From contig NC_091002.1 of the NCBI RefSeq assembly GCF_041146395.1, positions 4,892,501 through 4,956,500 on the forward strand: a DNA stretch of 64,000 nt. Direction: 5' to 3'. The number at the start of each line of letters is the position of its first letter. Within the stretch, counting starts at the first letter, position 1. The notes beneath the pieces were generated by a model. It saw only the letters and a program-made list of their open reading frames with translations, had not been told where the DNA came from and did no database searches. Below, in pieces: positions 10,816-22,600 of the stretch. A program made the translations under genes and the position numbers. The stretch comes from Eulemur rufifrons (lineage: Eukaryota; Chordata; Mammalia; Primates; Lemuridae).

Positions 10816-12589
10816 TTCTTCTACAGTTTTCCCACCGAGTGAACACGCAGGCTTGAATGAGGGTGGAGGCGGTGGGCTGGAGAGATGGGTGCCACTCTGG
10901 TGGTACCTGGCCCGGTGCGTAGCTATTGAATAAAGAAAATGAACAAGATTGGTTAGCAGCCAGTGCCTAGATGAAGGGCTTGGTGACAGGCATGTGTAGG
11001 GCCTGGGGGACAGGATGAGGGTTGGGGGTGGAGCTACTCTCCTGAGAAGGGGAAGACCTGGACTTTGGGGGAAAGGCTTTTGGGTCTTGAGGGACCCTGA
11101 AGGGGTGGTGAGTAGGCAGGTGTCAGCACCCAGACACCTGGAGGGAGACTGAAGTTTTCACCCTGCGACCCAATACCTGTGCTTGTAAAACTCCCACAAA
11201 TGTTGCTTAGGAACAGACCTTGGTTCTGCCTTGCGGCTAGAACAAGGCAGAGGTCCTAGACCCCGGGAGAGTGACGCAGCCCCCAATCCTTGCGGCCAAG
11301 GGCTCATGCCAGCTCCATGCTTGAGCACAGAAGCTCTTTCTCTGATTGTCTGTCTTCCCTGCTGTGAAGTTTGTCTTCAGGGTGCTGGAGGCAATGAACC
11401 TAAAAGTGCTTGGCACGTGGGCCTGGCCCATGGTGAGCCCACAAGACAAAAGAGCTCTTGGTGAGGTGATGCCGATGCCCAGGAGGCTGATGTGCCCCGG
11501 GGTGGGGTGTGCCCCGGGGTGGGGTGGGCCCCGGGGCGGGGTGTGCCCCAGGGTGGGGTGTGCTCTGCAGTGGGAGCGGCATTGTCTGGTTCGCTGCTGC
11601 AGAATGCTGGGACACAAGCTGGACCCTCCCTAGACACCTGTTGAGTTCAGTATCATCACCTTCATCAGGTGACAAGCACCAAAGGACATGACCACCCTGA
11701 GCCTACAAAGGCAGCAGAGGCTCCTTTTCCTGCTGAGCTTTGAGCAATGGATGGGGTCAGGCTACAGCCCGAGGCAGCGGCCACAGGAGCCCAGGAGCCA
11801 GGAGCAGACTCCAGGCAGAGCCGGCTCCTCCAGCAGCACAGTGGCAGAGGAGCTTCGAAGTCACACATTTAAGGAAAAAATAACCTGAGTTGCGCTTACA
11901 AAGGCAGGAGGGACCCTCATGGGTGGGCCCTCCTGGGCGGTTGGGGCTCTGCAGACACCAGGAGGGCCTAAGACATGCAGCAAGGTGGCTGCTGCAACAG
12001 ACCTGTGGGAATTCCAAGGAGGCTCCCAGCAAAGGTGACCCCTGGATGGGCCAGGACAGTGGGGGGGCCTTTCCGCAAGGGGCAGAAGGAGGAGCTGCCA
12101 CAGCCAAGGCTGGGAGGGGAGAGCGCAGGCAGAAAGAAAGCTCACAGCCCGGGGCCTTCTGCTCCCAGGAGTGATCCCAGCTGGCCTGGGAACCCCCAGG
12201 AGGCTGCATGGGCAGCCACTCTGGAGAGGGGTGGCATGCACCAGTGTGGATTTGTGAAATAATTCAGTTATTTGTGGCTCTTATCTGAAAATATTTGCAA
12301 ATAAACCCAGTATAATTTATTTTCAGAAAATTTTTCTGCTTGGGCAATTACTCTTAATGTTTCAGCTTTTCATTTACTTATTTGTTTTAGATATTCACCT
12401 GACAGATCCATTCTGGATCATGAATATCCATGGTCTAATGTGGACTTGGCATCGTCACCCACTACAGGGACAGCTCCCTGCTGCCTGTTACCTGAGGTCA
12501 CAGCACACACTGCAGGGAGGAGGGACTATGTCTCAGAGAAGAGAAGGAGCGAACCACAGACCTCCGCTGAGCTCTGTACCGGGGGAATG
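10816..12589. other. Intergenic, GC-richer unique DNA
   Basis: No exon, RNA gene or promoter could be supported. Open frames on both strands (for example 11237-11617 and 11757-12209) share no recognisable family motif and follow from high GC. It contains the 17-bp minisatellite at 11491. Confidence 0.5.
11491..11565 (+). repeat. 17-bp G-rich minisatellite, four units
   Basis: Four head-to-tail units near tgtgccccggggtgggg occupy 11491-11507, 11508-11524, 11525-11541 and 11542-11558, with a partial fifth. G-runs recur regularly, so a G-quadruplex could form on the plus strand. Confidence 0.9.
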
Positions 12590-12977
12590 TCATCTACCAG
12601 AACCTCAGAGTGTGGCCTGACTGGGAACAGGGTCTTTGCAGACCATACTGGAGTAGGATGGGACCTAAATACAACAAGGGTGTCCTTATAAAAGATAGAA
12701 AGGACACAGGGTCACCGAGTCACAGACGAGAGCAGTAGGTGATGGCAGAGGCAGGGGCCAAGTGGTGAGTCTGCAGGCCCAGGAGCACCAGGGCTGCTGT
12801 AGCCACCAGCAGCTGGGGACAGCCAGGACCGATTCTCCCTCAGAGCTTCCAGAAAGAACCAGCCCTGCTGGACTTTTGCCCGCCAACTGGGAGAGAACAG
12901 ACACTAGCTGTTTGAAGACACCCAGTTTGTGGTACTGAGTCATGGCAGCCCTGGGAAGCAAACGCAAACTCCTAAAG
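12590..12977 (+). mobile_element. MaLR (MLT1-type) LTR, sense
   Basis: Landmarks of the MLT1 LTR in order: cagggtctttgcagac, actggagtaggatgggacct, gtgtccttataaaag, and the 3' end cacccagtttgtggtactga followed by catggcagccctgggaa. Diverged and without an internal region. Confidence 0.75.
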
Positions 12978-13344
12978 TGTCCGGGCCCCTGGGTGGTGGA
13001 GATCCTTGCCTGCAACCTCATCGTGCTGCCCCAGACTCCCGGCCCTCCTCCCTTACCTGATTGACACCAAGGTCGCTTTGGCCCCCGGGACCCTCTACCT
13101 CCCTCACCTGCTTGCAGCTGCAGTGACCCTCGAGGCCCTGAACCCTCAAGGGTCCCCCAGGGCCCTGGCCTCTGGCTCCCTGCACACCTCCATGGGCTGT
13201 AGTGCCCCAGGCCGCTGCTCCCACCTCTAGAATCCCCCCTCCCCGGGGCCTCCCCACAGCTGCTGCCACGCCAATGCCGCGTTTTGGGCATTTGGCCCAT
13301 TTGCTACACTGGTGGAGAAGTCCACTTCCAGTGCCGAGCCATGT

Positions 13345-13425
13345 TGTCCTTGATCGTGTTTACACTCCTAGCACCCAGTTCTGAGTGCACACAGTAGGTG
13401 CCTCCTCAGTGCCCTCAGTGAGTGA
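13345..13425 (+). mobile_element. L2 3'-end remnant
   Basis: cctagcacccagttctgagt, then cacacagtaggtgcctcctc and a gtgagtgaata end resemble the L2 3' terminus (cacagtaggtgct type). Confidence 0.5.
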
Positions 13426-13747
13426 ATACAGGTGGGCACTACAGTGCTGAGAGTCTCCAGTGCACGCCACACTCAAGAGCTCTCAGAAAGCACTTGTTTT
13501 GTCAGGGTTGGTCCAACTGCCCCACCATCCATTCAACGAGCAAAGGCATCCTACACGCCCCTCCTAAAACGTATATGCTGCCACCTGCTTCCTGCCACCT
13601 GCATCTGACCACCAGCGTCCAAGTACATACAACCTGCCATGTGCACCCTACCACCTGCATCCGGTCACAGACGTCCTCCCGCCTTCATCCCACCGCCCCG
13701 TCCCGCCACGTGTCTCCTGCCACCTCTTTCTATCGCTTGCACTGTCC

Positions 13748-13812
13748 GGCCTGCATCTTATCCCAGGCGTTCTATCGTCTGGCCTGCATCTTATCCCAGG
13801 CGTTCTATCTTC
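13748..13812 (+). repeat. 33-bp direct duplication
   Basis: Two adjacent copies start at 13748 and 13781 (ggcctgcatcttatcccagg followed by cgttctatc). The copies are identical over at least 29 bases. It is a recent local duplication. Confidence 0.92.
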
Positions 13813-16567
13813 ACGTGGCCGGTTTGTAGGTACAAAGTTAAGGGATCTCCAATCCTGCCCTCGGTGGCTCAGGGGCTGATCTGGTGCCAGACCTGGGGCT
13901 CAGCTAATTTCTCCTCTCAGGGACAGGTGCTACAATTGCCATAGGCTCAGGTTCAGCTGTATGTGGGGACCGGGAGCCCTAATGTTCCACAAGGAGGTAC
14001 TCTCAGGCCCTTCTTTGAATAAAATGTTGATGTATCCCAGATGAAAAAGCAGACATGGATTCTCTGAGCTGCGGGGACAGCCAGGGAGGGCTCAGAGACT
14101 GGACATGGCTCAGGCAGGATCTGGGAGGTGGGGAGAGGTGTGTGGGGAGCATGTCCACTGCAAGGCCGGCTCAGGGCAGACCTGTCTGTGACCCAAAGGG
14201 ATTGGAGCTCAGGCTGGGCCTGGAGGCCGGAACCACCTGCCCTCCCCTCGCCCAGCTAGTGCCCTGGGTACTCAGCGGGTCAGGAGAAATACGCACGGGG
14301 CAGCCTGGCCGCCCTGCTGGGGCTGTGGTGTGGGCGGCTCTGCTACACCCAGGAGAGCAGCACTATCGGACAGCGGCTGGAAGCCACAGGTGCGCGGGGC
14401 AGCCACTCTCTCATCTGTCTCTTTCCCCGAGCCCCCAGAGGGGTGACGCATCCCCTCCCGTGGCCTCCTGGCAGCCCCTTGAGAAAGTATCAGGAGCCCT
14501 TTCCCCGAGCCAGGCATTTACACCGCCTGGAGGCTCCTCTGAGAACAAGAGTCAATCACACGCTGCTGTTGCCACGTTTACAAGAACACAGGACCAGGTG
14601 GAGCCGAGGCTCGGGCTCCTCGCGTCTGTGTCCGGTGCAGGGTCGGGCTGGGGGCCAGACAGTGGGACTCCCGGGCTTTGGCAGTGAGGCAACAACAGCA
14701 TGGCCTGCCGCGGCCTGTCGAGGACGGACGGCTGTGTGGCGTGAAGCACCCGAGGCAGCGGCTCCTGCTGTTATGCACAGTGATGTCACTGTTGTCATGA
14801 CGTCCTTGCACAGGCCCTGCCTGCACTGACCGCGTTCCTCCTCCCTGCTGCCTCCCCGACCCACGCCCTCCCAGAGACAACCCGCTACCCTCTTAACGTG
14901 CCGCCTAGGCTTGGGTCTCCCTCAGCGTCTCCCTGCTGTCCCCCACCACCTGTCGGCCCCATCCCTCAATCCCTGCATGCTGTGCGCACCCCCTTCTCAG
15001 GGGTCTCCTCCTCTACAGGGCCTCCCCCTTCACACATACCCTGGGTCCCCGACATTTGCCCAGGGACCCCTGGCCTCGGGGGTCACACCTTCTTATTCAT
15101 GAGGCCCCACCAGATGAGAGACCCCAGCTCCTCTCTGGCACCCAAGTGGCCACAGCAAAGGCTGAAGGGCCAGCCTGGAGGCCCGGGGGCAGTTACTTTC
15201 CTCCTTCAGAAAGAGGGCGGCTGTTGAAGTTTAGGATAACATGATCTGATCCGAGTTTTGGGAAATGTTGCATCACGAGTGAAGATGAAGAAAGAGGTCA
15301 GATTGCTGACTTAGAAACTGTGTAGAAAGGAAATGGCAAACCCTTGTGGGGCCGCGGCAGGTACACGGAGGCCAAACCTGGGGCCCTGGGGCTTGGGAAG
15401 AAAGGCAGGGGAGGTGGGCCAGCCCCTCTAGGTGCCATGGGAAGGACAGGCTGGGGGCTGCTCGATAGCCACTTCCAAGTCCCAGGAGCACAAGGCCCAG
15501 AGCAGCCTAAGTCTCCCTGTCCGGCCCTGCCTTCAGCACGCCCAATCTGGCCACTTTCTGCCGCACAGTCCACTGGAAACAGGACGATGATCACACAGAC
15601 GGGGAGTAAAGGATTGTTTTGTGGAGTAGATTGTATTTTTAAACAGATTTTATTGATCCAAAAGTGACATTCCGTTGAGGATCAATAGCAGATAAAAAGG
15701 CTACGTATATAGACCCTACAAATCGGAGCCTCTCCAGGTGCAGCCCGCGGGCATCAGTGGGTTCCCTTCCAAACGTGGAGCCTGCAGGAGAGCTGTCAGA
15801 GACAGCTCTGTCCCCACCACCCCCAGGCTTTCTCCTGCCACCCCAAGAAGTCCTTAGGAGAATTCAAATGTGGGGACATAATGATATTTGCATACTATTT
15901 TCCTAAATTAAATTATTTTCTTTTTCCATCTTATTGGTTTTCCCTGTCAGTTACAGTACGGGAGGCAGCAGATTAAGCAAAGGTATTGGGTCATCGGGAA
16001 ATTAAACCAGTTGCTGTCAGCAGCTGCCTCTGTCCCATATAAAAAGGTAGGCACACAAGTAGGTAAACAATTCATGCTCATTTATATGCCAGAATTCATT
16101 TCTCTTAAAGACTCTGCCATTTATTAATTTTCTCTCATGTATTAGTGAGAAAAAAGTGCTTTGGGGTGACAATGACTTTGAAGGGCACCAGAGAGTGGCC
16201 CAGACAGGAGGCATCCACTGCCCATGGGGGATCCGGCCCTGGCCCCTGGGGAGGGTGCCGGCCTGGCTGGCGCCTGAGTCAGGCTTGCAGCAGCGTCTGA
16301 GTAGCACAGCTCTGCCGGGGAGCCTGGGGACTTGGCCTGGCACCCCAAGGCTCGTCCACGCCCCACCAGCCCACCCTGCCTGGATGTGACCTGCAGCTCA
16401 GTGGCAACAAGGTGCCCAACCAGAGGCAATCTACCTGCACACTTGTCCTGTGATGTTGCAGCAAGGGACGGCCAGGCCAGCATGCCCCATCCATAGCAGG
16501 GCCACAGTGCCCCGGACAAGGCCTACCGGCCTGGCCCTCAGACAACGACCAGGAGGCCCTGTGTGTG

Positions 16568-16643
16568 CGTTGTATGAGCACGTGTACATACATATGTGTG
16601 CGTGTGTGTGCATGTGCATACTATGTGTATGTGTGCACACACG
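16568..16643 (+). repeat. TG-rich microsatellite-like tract
   Basis: Alternating purine-pyrimidine, mostly TG/CA with interruptions (gtgtacatacatatgtgtgc and similar). Confidence 0.75.
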
Positions 16644-19600
16644 TGCGCTCCTGTTCCCCCTTCACTACATCACACCACCAGCCAGGAGTAAACTTCAGTT
16701 GCCAGCAGTTTGAGCTTCACAACAACCATCTGACTGATTTTTAAAGTTAAATGATTGTGTGACCGAATTTTCAGTTGTGTGGCTCCGACTGACGCTGCCG
16801 AGCGGGGAGCACCCCTCTGACTAAGGAAAGGCATAAAGCCCAGGTGTCCAAGGCCTCGGCCGTGTCCGCTCACCAATCCTGAGGAAACACGGCTTGCTTG
16901 GTGACTGCACTGCCCAGTGCCTCACACAGCAACGTGTCATCGTCATTAAATTGTCCCCCAACAGTAAGTGACCAGCTACATGAGCAGTAAACTCTTGCCA
17001 CTGGGCCAAATCCCACCTTCATGTTTAAAACCATAACTTACAAACTCAGTATTTAGCCATGTCAAAATGCTAACGTGTGTTTAGTTTAATTTTTGGATCT
17101 CATGATAATAAACTCTGGGCAGGGAAGCAGAATATGACCCATTTTGAGAAAGGTCCCAGAACTGGCATTATCTTCCAAGTAGCACAAAGAATCGAGACTC
17201 TAACTTAAAATTTCAAAAAATGGAATGAACATGAATGAACCTGCTGCCATGAGCTGGATGGCGTTGGATGACTCTCGGGGAGCTGGGAGCCAGGGCAGGG
17301 CCTCGAGCGTCGGAGCCTCCACCCCCTGAGAATGGTCTTTGGAACAATCGGGTTTAGGGATATGTGGAAATCTGTTTCCTCAGATAAACTTTAAAAAGTC
17401 AAACCTTGGTGTCCCGCATCATTATACCAACCTGTATAAAAGTGGGGCTAACAATGTTCGTGGTGTTAGGGACACTCAGTCTTAAAACAAGTCATCCCAT
17501 TTCTTGGTGCACAAACGAGGCCAGTTTGCCCCTACCAGGGCTCAGGCAGGAGCAGCTGCCTGCGCACCCCAGATGCTCCCTGCTGCAGCGGGGCGGCGTG
17601 CACAGATGACACAGTGCCCTGCTGCTGGCCACTGGCCCTGCCCACCCCCACTTCATTCTGCCTTCTGTCTTGTCCCAAGAAAATCCTGAAACTTTAGAGA
17701 GACCACTGATTTTGGTCACAAATTGGAAAGACTCATAAGGCATCTGACATTTTATGCTGTACAAAATGTGCAAGACGGAACACCTCAGAAAACAAAAGGG
17801 ATACAGGAGGTTTGACTTCTTGTGTCTGTGCTGCCCACGTTCATGCCGCACTGGGCAGACCCGCCTGGCCCTCTGCTCTGTGGCCCTGGGGGGTCGGCCT
17901 TGCAGCCGCCAAGACGTCCCTCCCTAAGAGGTGGGAGCAGCTCTGCTCAGGAAGCAGAAAACATCTGACAGTGTCACACTGACTGGATTTAGGTAGATGG
18001 GGGAAAGTATCCTAAAAGCCGCTTTGTGTTGCCACTGACACATTTCTGCTTAGGTTTATGGCTAGTGGGCTGGCTGTCCTGGGGCAGGAGGGACCGGGCT
18101 GTAAGGAAGAACAGGGGACCAGTCGGGTGAGGTCCTCAGTTCAGCAGAACCTTCTTTGTCTCCGTGGGAAACTCTCTGATGAGTCCTGTGGATGATAACC
18201 TAGGAAATGGGCCATGCGTGGGTCTTTTTCCCTGGTGGCATCAACACAGCAAGGAGAGGACATTAGCCTCTTTGATCAGATTCTCAAGTTTCATAGGAAT
18301 TGTCCAAGCACCAGCGAGGACAGGTTTGCCTCCTCCATAGATGAGCCCACTGAATGGTGACATGTCTCACTTCTCTTCATGGGAAATGGGACTGGGGCCT
18401 CCTCCCTCCAGTGGCCTCGGCTGCAGCAGGGCAGCCCAGCCAAGTGTCAGCTGGACAGGGGGCCCTGGTCACCAGGGGTGCAGGGGAGCTCTGCATTCGG
18501 GCAGCTGGGGGCTGGGAAGAGGTCTCCCCCCAGAGCCTGCATGCACCTGGAAACTCTGCTCCATCCTTAAATTAGGCTACTTTTCACAGCTAGATGTAGA
18601 CTCCTACATACTGTAAAGATATTCCACACAATTTCTCTGTGGAATCTCTCTCCTAAAGTGCTTTGTGCTGGCACTCACCCTCAAGAGCCCTGGCTGCGTC
18701 TCCACTTCCACCTGCAGGAGATAAACACCTTTGGGGTCAGGGTGGGGCTCTGCTCACAGCGGTGCCTCGATTCCAGGCACATAGGAGGGAGTCGGAGCCA
18801 CATCACCTTTTTCCAAGACTCAGAGGCTGCCTGGCTCCTAGCCAGCCCACCGGACAGACAGACACACTCTACCATCATGGAACTCAGTTCATATTGTGTG
18901 TATAAATATGACACACGTACATACCCTAATCATTTAAAAGTATGACCTTCACATCAATTAAGGCTATTTAAGGGGTATATTTTAAATGAAATGCCATAAT
19001 AGTCAAAATTACCAGATTAGTGAATTAATCAACAGGAAAATTATCTTTGCCAGAAAAACTAAGACTGATTTTCCAAAATAGGATTAGATTGTTCATATGT
19101 ATTAACCAAAAATAAGCTCTGCTTTGCAGTAGAAACCACACACCTAGTTTCCAAAACAGAAAATGTATGGGACGTGGTATTCGTGTCTCTCTGCACACAG
19201 AAAGTTAGCTTCAGAGAGAGGCTGGACTTAGTCCACCAGCTAGCAGAATACAACTGTCAATCAACATTTGACCAAATCCAACCATTTCCCCCAAAACTGA
19301 TCTGTGTATAGACTTCCTCTAATTCCAACTCGATGAATATTCTCCAATAGTATAGCAATTAATTTAATAAAGGAACTCACCAATTTTAAATTGCAATAAA
19401 TTTACCAAACATGTTCACTGTTTATGGAGAGCTTTACAGTAAGAAAGTACCAACAAAGGCAGGCACATCCGTGTACAAAGTGTTGCTGTTGGTGCTGTTC
19501 CATGTCCTTCGTGCCTATGGGACCAGCTGCGGTGTCTCTGTCCTCTCAGCCAGGTGCTTCTCTGCGCGAATCTCCCTGCACTTCCCCCGCCTGGACCTCC

Positions 19601-19649
19601 AGGCGAGCGCGGCCCCAGGGAACGGACTTGCCAGAGAAGTGCGGTCGGG

Positions 19650-19930
19650 CGCGCCAACCCCAAAACATTTATTGTAAACTTGAAAATGGAATCCGGATAC
19701 GAACGACACAGAAAAGAAGAGAAACCTCCCAGACACAAATGATAATACCGGAGGACCCCTCCTGTGGTCACGGAGCCCTCAGAGGAGCCAGTCCAGAGAA
19801 TGCAAAGCCACGTCGAAGATGCAACGCCCAGCGAGGCCTGGCTCTGGACCCGCCCAGCCTCCCGCCCTCCCTCGCCGCGCTGGTCCGGTGCAAAGGCGCG
19901 GGTGCGGTCCGCGGGGGGCCGGCCCGGGGC
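19650..19930 (-). promoter_or_regulatory. TMEM271: Probable TMEM271 3'UTR with poly(A) signal
   Basis: On the minus strand an AATAAA (complement of 19668-19673) lies about 260 bp past the TMEM271 stop. It is followed by TGTTTTGGGGTTGG, a GU-rich downstream element. This is the first canonical signal after the stop, so a short 3'UTR is inferred. Transcript data were not available. Confidence 0.6.
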
Positions 19931-21049
19931 TCAGCAGGCCCGGCTGGGCTCCCAGGGGCGCGCCGCCTCGCAGGGCGGCCGGCAGCAGTAGGGGTAGGAG
20001 GCGTTGAGGTCGGGGTCCGAGGGCGCGTACCCCGGCAGCTCCACCGACGGGTGACCCCCGCAGCACACCTCCACGCCCGCCTCGTCGAACGCGTGAAAGA
20101 CGCCCACGTTGATGTAGGAGACGGCGTGGTGCGCCGCGAAGCCTGCGCAGTCCCCGGGGGCGACGAAGTCGGACTCCTCCGGGGACAGGATGGAGGCCTC
20201 GCTGGGCCGCGGCTGCAGCCGCCGCCCCCGCCGGCCCCGCCGGCCCCGCCGCGCCCGGGAGGCTGACGGCTGCGCGCGGAGCCCGGGGCCGCCGCGGGGC
20301 CGCGCCAGGGCCCGGCCTGCCCTCCTCCGGCCGCGCCGGCCGCGCCGGGCCTGCGACGACTTGTAGTTCTTGACCAGCAGGAGGCTGAGCAGGCCGAGGA
20401 GGCACTCGAGCGAGTTGAAGACGGTGGAGAGCACCAGGCCGCGCTGGTAGTCCTTCAGCTGGCGGCACTTGGCGGACGTGGCGCTGTCCAGGGTGCTGCG
20501 GGCGCGCGGCGCGCTGGGGGCCGGGCCGGGGGCCGCGGCGGCCGGGCCGGGGGCTGCGGCCGGCGCCCGCGGGGGCAGGCAGTAGTGGGAGTACTTGCGT
20601 TCCACTAGGGACACGGTGTCGCCGTCGATCACCGCGCCCGCGAAGGCGCTGAGGACCCCAAGCATGAAGACGAGGACGCCGAGCAGGAGCAGGTTCTGGC
20701 TGTTCACCGGCCCCGGGGGCCCGGTTGCGACCCCCGGCTCGCCGGGCGCGTCCTCTGGAGCCCCTGCCGGGGCCGCGGGGACCCCAAGCCCCGGGCCCGG
20801 CCCCGGCCCTGCGAGGGGCGCCTCCCGGGGCCCGCAGCAGAGCAGGGCGGCGCCGAGCAGCGAGAGGCCGGCGGCCAGCAGCAGCCCCGAGTAGAAGGCG
20901 CCGGCGGCGGCCCCCAGCCGGAACGGCTCCCCGCGCAGCTCCGATCCCAGCGAGAAGCACTTGAGGCCGACGGCGGCGGCGCTGAGCGCGCAGGCGAGCA
21001 GGAGGCAGGAGGAGAGCGCGGCGCAGGCCCCGCGGACGCTCCACTTCAT
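19931..21049 (-). CDS. TMEM271: Transmembrane protein 271, single-exon ORF
   Basis: An intact 372-residue ORF with ATG at 21049-21047 (A at -3) and TGA at 19933-19931. The frame stays open upstream only because the DNA is extremely GC-rich; I chose the first Met followed by a hydrophobic helix. Four likely membrane segments: about 8-29, 45-72, 119-141 and 203-226. A Pro/Gly/Ala-rich loop (77-115) joins helices 2 and 3. A loop with Cys157 and Cys195 joins 3 and 4. After helix 4 comes an Arg/Gly-rich basic segment (about 234-280), then a conserved-looking acidic and Cys-rich tail with VEVCCGGHP and YPYCCRPP. It is a tetraspan-like membrane protein; its biochemical role is not known to me. The name rests on remembered human sequence and on its position upstream of PDE6B, as in human 4p16.3. 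Confidence 0.85.
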   Translation of the reverse strand: MKWSVRGACAALSSCLLLACALSAAAVGLKCFSLGSELRGEPFRLGAAAGAFYSGLLLAAGLSLLGAALLCCGPREAPLAGPGPGPGLGVPAAPAGAPEDAPGEPGVATGPPGPVNSQNLLLLGVLVFMLGVLSAFAGAVIDGDTVSLVERKYSHYCLPPRAPAAAPGPAAAAPGPAPSAPRARSTLDSATSAKCRQLKDYQRGLVLSTVFNSLECLLGLLSLLLVKNYKSSQARRGRRGRRRAGRALARPRGGPGLRAQPSASRARRGRRGRRGRRLQPRPSEASILSPEESDFVAPGDCAGFAAHHAVSYINVGVFHAFDEAGVEVCCGGHPSVELPGYAPSDPDLNASYPYCCRPPCEAARPWEPSRAC

Positions 21050-22600
21050 CCTCCGCGCCCGAGCCGGCCCGCACCCCGCGCGCCCGCCGCCGCCCGCCGC
21101 CGCCCCCGCCGCCTGCGCCTCCTCCCGGCGCCGCGCGGCCGGACCGCCGGCCTCCTCCTCATCCTCCCGCGTCCTCCCGGGCCCGCGCCGCCGCCGCCGC
21201 CGAAGCCCGCATCCTCCGCCTCCCACCGCCGCCGCGACCCCGCGCCGGGAACCGATGCGGCGCAGAGGACCGCAGGGCGCGCGCGCCCCCTCCCCAGCCA
21301 GCGGCGCCCCTCCCAGGACGCTCTGCTCCCCCCACCCCGCCCGCGGCCCGGCGCGCCTCGCCCTGGCGCCGCCCTCCTCCGCCCCCACCAGCCCCCGCCG
21401 CCCCCAGGAGCCCCCTCCGCCACCTCCCCGAGGAGAGGTGGCCCCTCGCCGCTTCTCTCCGCCTTCTGCCCCTGTAGGTGCTCCGATCCAGCGCAGGCCG
21501 CTTAGGGAACGCCAGTCTCTGTCCGCACCCCCCTCCCCGGGCTCTCTCTGGCGCTGTCTCTCCCGGACCCCCTGGGCCCCACTCCCCAGCGCCTCCCGCC
21601 TGCCGGCGCCCTGCGTCTGCGCTCCCCTATCCACGGTCCGGTCCGCACTTCACGCCCACCCGCCTGCGGCGGTCGGGAAGGCTGAAGAAGTTAGCTGGGG
21701 GTGCGGGGAGAAGGGGGAGAGGAAGCTGTGTGCTGGGGGTGGGCATGAGGGAGAGCCTGGGTGGAGGGGAAGGGAAAGGGCGAGTCTGGGGGCAGGGAGG
21801 GAGAGGAAAGGACAACCGAGGTGCTTGGGAAAAGGGGAGCCCAGGCACGGGAGGGTAGGGGTCTGGGTGCGGAGTGCTGCGGGGTGCTGGCGGGATGGGG
21901 GATGGGGGATGGGGAACCGAGCCTGGATCTCCAGAAGTGCCAGCGCGCGCGCGCCTGTGTGCCGGGTGTGTGGTGTGTTGCATGTGTGGTGTGTGCCCGT
22001 GTGTGCATGTGTGTGTGTCCTTGTGCTCTCAGGAGCGAGGTGGGCAGAGGTGCTTTTTGAACCATTTGAAGCAAGCCGGAGGTGAAGCCTTGGGCAGAAC
22101 CTTGAATGAGTCTCGTTTGGGTTTTAGTTGAAAGCCCTTCTCTGGGATCAGACAGGAATTTTCCCCAGACGCGGGTGCATGTGAATTAATTCATCAGAAG
22201 GCGGTTCACGGCCTGAGTGAAGGAGGGAGGAGGCGGCAAATCACCGCTTTGCCACCGTGAGAACTCAAAGTGGGTGAGAGGCAGGCGGGGGTGCGGGAGA
22301 TTGCCCCCCCCCCGCCCCCCGCCCCTCAGGGCCTCCATCCTCTTCCTGACGGGAGCCTGACTAGGACAGGGAGGGCTGGGGCCGGGGTCTCCGGAAGGCC
22401 GTCTGAGGTCCCACCGGCGAGCAGCGGGGCCTGCGCCTCTGGTCCTTTCCGCTGGGTCTCGGCCGCTGCAGCAGCGAGGCCGCGGAGCCGCATGACTCAC
22501 CGGCGGCTAATTGCAGCGTTAAATAACTTCGTCGTCCTGTGGCTGCAGCCAGGGAGCTCGCCCTGGGGGTTGGGGGAGTTGCAGGGATGCACCGGGACGC
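21050..22600 (-). promoter_or_regulatory. TMEM271: CpG island, TMEM271 5'UTR and promoter region
   Basis: Very dense CpG runs from about 19860 through the TMEM271 coding region to about 21700, with CpG-rich patches to 22500. Short GCC/CCG runs lie at 21086-21116 and 21186-21203, which are CGG-type on the transcribed strand. No TATA box is evident, as expected for a CpG-island promoter. Transcription start probably lies between 21100 and 21700 (inference). Plus-strand frames here (for example 20961-22085) are GC artefacts. Confidence 0.7.
21945..22020 (+). repeat. GC/TG alternating tract
   Basis: A gcgcgcgcgc run followed by interrupted TG repeats (gtgtgtggtgtgttgcatgt and similar), immediately outside the CpG island core. 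It has Z-DNA-forming potential. Confidence 0.75.

Larger units (their letters stand above)
12978..19649. other. Intergenic region downstream of TMEM271
   Basis: No coding exon could be supported on either strand. It holds an L2 3'-end remnant (about 13345-13425), a 33-bp duplication and a TG-rich tract. The remaining open frames (for example 14055-14687, 16142-16519) have no homologue I recognise and no splice context I would trust. Confidence 0.5.

Noticed and set aside
19779..21074. 431-codon second minus-strand frame overlapping TMEM271
   Set aside because: Arg/Ala/Gly-rich frame-shifted reading of the same DNA with no membrane segments or family motif.
19931..21634. 567-codon version of TMEM271 with a 195-residue N-terminal extension
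   Set aside because: The extension has no hydrophobic or conserved character, comes from stop-poor GC-rich 5'UTR, and the Met at 21049 has a good context and a helix right after it.
19424..22085. Long plus-strand frames across the CpG island (280 and 374 codons)
   Set aside because: Shadow frames of TMEM271 and its GC-rich upstream region, composed mainly of Pro/Ala/Arg/Gly with no recognised domain.
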